A stretch of DNA of 64,000 nt from Anoplopoma fimbria (lineage: Eukaryota > Chordata > Actinopteri > Perciformes > Anoplopomatidae), in contig NC_072454.1 in the NCBI RefSeq assembly GCF_027596085.1, forward strand, positions 21,697,741 through 21,761,740, given 5' to 3'. The notes below the pieces were generated by a model. That model was not told the origin of the DNA, searched no databases, and saw only the letters and a program-made list of their open reading frames with translations. Numbering within the stretch: the stretch's first letter is position 1; each line of letters opens with the position of its first letter. A program made the position numbers and the translations under genes. Of this stretch, positions 61,058 through 64,000 are shown in pieces.

Positions 61058-61865
61058 ATTCAATTCAGTTTTCAATTCAGTTTATTTTGTATAGCCCAGA
61101 ATCACAAATTTGCCTCAGAGGGCTTTACAATCTGTGCACATGCGACATCCTCTGTCCTTCCCTCACATCGGCACAGGAAAAACTCCCCTAAAAAACCCCT
61201 TTAACAGGGAGAAAAAAGGAAGAAACCTATGGGAGAACGACAGAGGAGGGATCCTTCTCCCAGGATGGACAGAATGCAATAGATGTCATGTGTACAGAAT
61301 GAGCAGCATAACAGAGATACAACACATTCAATGTATATGACATAAATGATTCATATAATAAGACTACTTATAATAACAGCAGCAATTATTACAGTAGAAT
61401 TATAGCCATGAAAATAGGGATAGTAATGTGACTAATAATAATCGAAGTAGCAGTGGGTGTCAGTCGGCTCACAGCAGGAGGCACGACTACGGTCCAGGTA
61501 CCACAACGATTCATGGAAACCTGCAGAACGAGAAAGCAAAAGGGCTTCAGGGTGGAAGTAAAGCTAAAATGCTTAATGGTACAGGTAATAGTAATAGTAA
61601 TGTGACTAGTAATAATAATGGTGGTAGCAGTCGGTGTCAGCAGGGCCGTAGCAGGATGCACGTCCACGGTCCAGGTACAGCCATGATTTATAGAAGCCTG
61701 CGAAGCGAGAAAGCACAAAGACTCCAGGGTACAAGCAAGTCAATAAGCGTAATAGTACAGGCAATAATAATAGTAATGTGACTAATAATGATAGTGTTAG
61801 TAGTAGTGGGTGTCAGCAGGGCCTCAGTAGGTGGCACGATGACAGTCCAAATATAACCCCGATTC
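61058..61865. repeat. Dispersed repeat, copy B, with internal tandem units
   Basis: The first 420 bp nearly equal copy A at 3719. It continues with about three tandem units of 150-170 bp marked by AATAGTAATGTGACTANTAA, GTGTCAGNNGG and GTCCAGGTAC. It ends against the gypsy element. Confidence 0.88.
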
Positions 61866-61970
61866 CTGTGAACCTCTTGGGATGGCCGGTTGGTTTACCA
61901 GTTGGCATTCAGGGCAAGAGGCACACCAACGGCGCACCACTCCCCCAATAGAATCGGGCCATTATCCGGT

Positions 61971-62639
61971 CTAGTGTTTTGTCATACCCCATGTGCCCAG
62001 CCATTGGGTTATAATGAGCCGCCCGGAAAACCATTTCCGACGGCTTTCCGGCACCAACAATTGGGTAATATCTTCACCAGTCTGAGTGTCACGACTCACT
62101 CTATACAGTCTATCCCTAATCAATGAAAAGTGTGGGTATGTCGGTGGTGTGTCAGGGTGTACCATGTGACCATCAATTTGTATCACTTGGTCGAAGGCAA
62201 AGCGTAGAGTATTGTCACGAGACTGCTCCAGTGGAAAATCTTCCATGGAGTGTATTTCGGGAACCTGCGGGGCCCCTTGTGAGGGCACCACCGGTTCCCC
62301 CTCCCCTTCAGCAGCGTCGGACAACCTCGCATCACCACTGAGCACAGCACACATCCCACATGTCCCTGCCGGTCGCAATCGCACACCCACACATTGCCCC
62401 ACTAACGTATGGAACCCAGACCAATCCGTGCCTAAAATCAGTGGGTGTGCAAGGCGGGAGCTAACCGCAGCCCTAATTCTATGCGTTTTGCCCCTGTGTT
62501 TAATTTCAACTGACACAACAGGATATCTGTGAACATCCCCATGCACACACCTTATCTCCACCCACTTTGCCTCTACCAACGCCCCGGGCCGAACCAAGTT
62601 CTGGTGGACCATGGACTGTGTACAGCCCGAGTCCACCAT
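61971..62639 (-). pseudogene. Protease followed by integrase N-terminus (truncated pol)
   Basis: Minus-strand frame of 222 residues. The retropepsin active site is VDSGCTQSM near its start, with LILGTDW (flap-side ILG motif) about 65 residues later. A Gly/Pro/Glu spacer follows, then PLEQSRDNTLR, RDRLYRV and LLVPESRR, the region that precedes the HHCC finger of integrase. A CASC..C half-finger lies just beyond, near 61900-61925, in a shifted frame. The frame ends at a stop at 61971. Confidence 0.75.
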
Positions 62640-62738
62640 AGCCTGGTGTACACCCCCTTGAATCCTTACCGGAACGCTGTATGTCCCCCCCGGACCGGAG
62701 GAGGGTGCTGGCGGGCCGGATCACCTGGCCGACCTCCA

Positions 62739-63718
62739 TCAGTGGACATTCTCTGCGGAAGTGACCGGGCTGCCCACACCTCCAACACTCCTGCTCTGAC
62801 GCCTGAGGGGCCCCCTGTGGGTTGGGAACAGCGCCTGGAGCCTGGCGATGGGAGGAAACAGAGGGAGGGTTATTGCGAGGTTGAAATGCATGAGCTTGTG
62901 GGGGGCGATGGAGGGGGGCTGAGGTGAGGAACTTCCTGCGAGGAGCAGGAGTTGGTCGGACAGGCGCTGATGTCCACCCCTCTGCTCTCTGTCCCCGGGG
63001 GTGGACGGCGAGGTGATCCTCCTCGAGGATAATGGCCGCCCCCAAGTCCCCAGGTCAGTGGCACCGCACCCATTCCGACATCCCAGTCGGGAGGCCCTCC
63101 ACAAACTGTTCGATCGTGATCCTCTCCAGCATCTTCTGCTCACCGTCAGACTCCCTGGCTGTAGCCACCTGTTAGCTGCGTCCCTCAGCTTCTGGGCATA
63201 CACGAAAGGACGGTCGGTGGGTGTCCATTTCGTGCCCCGGAACCGCCGACGGTGGTCCTCGGGAGAAACCCGTCCTATCAAGGACGGCTTTTTTATGTCC
63301 TGGAAATTTCCCCTCGAGGACGCTGGCAGGCCGAGCGCCGCAGTTTGGGCCTCCCCTGACAGCAAGGGGAGCAGGCGCACTCAGGTCCAATGTATCTCGT
63401 TTTTGCTTGGGGACCACGCCGCCACCGGCCACCCGCACGCCGCCGCCGTCCCCTCGAACATCTCTAGGAAGGTCTGTGGGTCGTCTTCCGCGGACATCTT
63501 GTGGAGCGCGATGCCCGTGAGCGGTGATGGAGGGGGTGGAGCCGCCGCCCCGACCGGGACAGCAGGCTCTCCAGGACCCGGGTCTGCATCTCCGCCTGGC
63601 TGTGGAGTGCCTCCATCTGCCGCCGGTTCACCTCCGTCTGTTGCTGGTGCATGGCCGCGATCTCCCCCAGCATCTGGGCCAACGCCGCCACCGGCTGTAT
63701 CTGCTGCTCCGTCATCAC
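62739..63718 (-). pseudogene. gag of the gypsy element, frameshifted
   Basis: Pieces in different frames: MMTEQQIQPVAALAQMLGEI from 63718; DDPQTFLEMFEGTAAACGWP near 63500-63430; LLPLLSGEAQTAALGLPAS from about 63378; and a CX2CX4HX4C zinc knuckle (CWRCGQPGHFRREC) at 62746-62787. At least three frame changes prevent a full product. Confidence 0.85.
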
Positions 63719-63727
63719 CGTGTTGAG

Positions 63728-63745
63728 GCCCCACGTTGGGTGCCA
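63728..63745 (-). other. Primer-binding site (tRNA-Lys type)
   Basis: On the minus strand TGGCACCCAACGTGGGGC. It differs by one base from the known tRNA-Lys1,2 primer site and lies one base after the LTR end. Confidence 0.8.
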
Positions 63746-63746
63746 G

Positions 63747-64000
63747 TGTAGCCGACTCTCGACTACCGTAGGTTCTCCCCAACACAGATACGGCTTCAGT
63801 GGGTAAGTTTAACAAAGGTATATTTATTTCATCCAAAGTACAACACAAAATGCGGACCGTCGTGCGCTCCGCTTCGCTGCCCGGCTTCTCGGGCGCACTC
63901 GGTCCCACGTTCCCGGAACGCCACCACTCTGATGGCTTCACGCTCTCGCCTCAGTCCTTGTTCCTCGTGTGTGACTGTTCCTCTCCCGAACTCCCGTCTG
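63747..64000 (-). mobile_element. 5' LTR (partial; runs off the window)
   Basis: The LTR ends ...GGCTACA on the minus strand at 63747. A minus-strand AATAAA sits at 63823-63828. The other end lies beyond 64000. Confidence 0.8.

Larger units (their letters stand above)
61885..64000 (-). mobile_element. Ty3/gypsy retrotransposon, 5' part, Gmr1-like domain order, inactive
   Basis: From right to left: 3' portion of the 5' LTR, primer-binding site, gag with zinc knuckle, aspartic protease, a spacer and the start of the integrase zinc finger. It is cut off at about 61885 by the dispersed repeat. No reverse transcriptase lies between protease and integrase, the order known for Gmr1-type elements of fish. 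Frames are broken several times in gag. Confidence 0.85.

Noticed and set aside
62529..63751. Plus-strand frames up to 241 codons over the gypsy element
   Set aside because: Antisense shadows of GC-rich gag/pol sequence on the minus strand.

Overview
The window is nuclear DNA of a bony fish, probably a percomorph teleost. The reasons are split genes with GT-AG introns, dense microsatellites, teleost-type Tc1, gypsy, LINE, SINE and MITE repeats, and a fish-specific FISNA-NACHT receptor gene. There is no bacterial, plasmid or CRISPR content and no tRNA or rRNA gene. Most short reading frames are chance or repeat-derived; the real genes are multi-exon and were assembled here from splice sites and reading phase.

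Layout. Positions 1-4.4 kb hold the 3' end of an fbxw4-like F-box/WD40 gene (+). The next 13 kb is gene-poor, with a frameshifted Tc1 element, LINE and SINE scraps and two candidate conserved non-coding islands (about 9.6 and 15 kb). Positions 17.7-22.8 kb carry a complete four-exon wbp1l-like gene (+, 270 codons) with a TTAA-flanked MITE in its last intron. Both gene families lie on human 10q24, so this part looks syntenic.

Positions 25-34 kb form a rearranged block: a minisatellite split by a Tc1 end, a degenerate duplicated segment seen at 26.3-27.0 and again at 31.8-33.2 kb, a GC-rich VNTR with about 298-bp higher-order periodicity, and a four-exon minus-strand gene of unknown function whose last exon looks frameshifted. 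Positions 33-40 kb are mobile-element debris: two solo LTRs with perfect 5-bp target duplications (one holding a nested TIR element), a gypsy integrase remnant and a LINE reverse-transcriptase remnant. Positions 41-48.8 kb hold a SINE-rich stretch and a roughly 2.9-kb imperfect palindrome with arms of about 1.1-1.2 kb.

Positions 48.8-60.2 kb hold an NLRC3-like receptor gene (+): a first exon that has lost its start codon, four tandem copies of a short N-terminal peptide exon, an intact FISNA-NACHT exon and seven LRR exons of exactly 174 nt. No B30.2 exon follows. From 61.9 kb to the end there is a minus-strand, frameshifted Ty3/gypsy element with LTR, tRNA-Lys-type primer site, gag, protease and then integrase directly after protease, the domain order of the Gmr1 lineage.

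The genes do not form one pathway: a ubiquitin-ligase adaptor, a WW-binding membrane protein and an innate immune sensor sit beside each other, and repeats account for much of the local structure.
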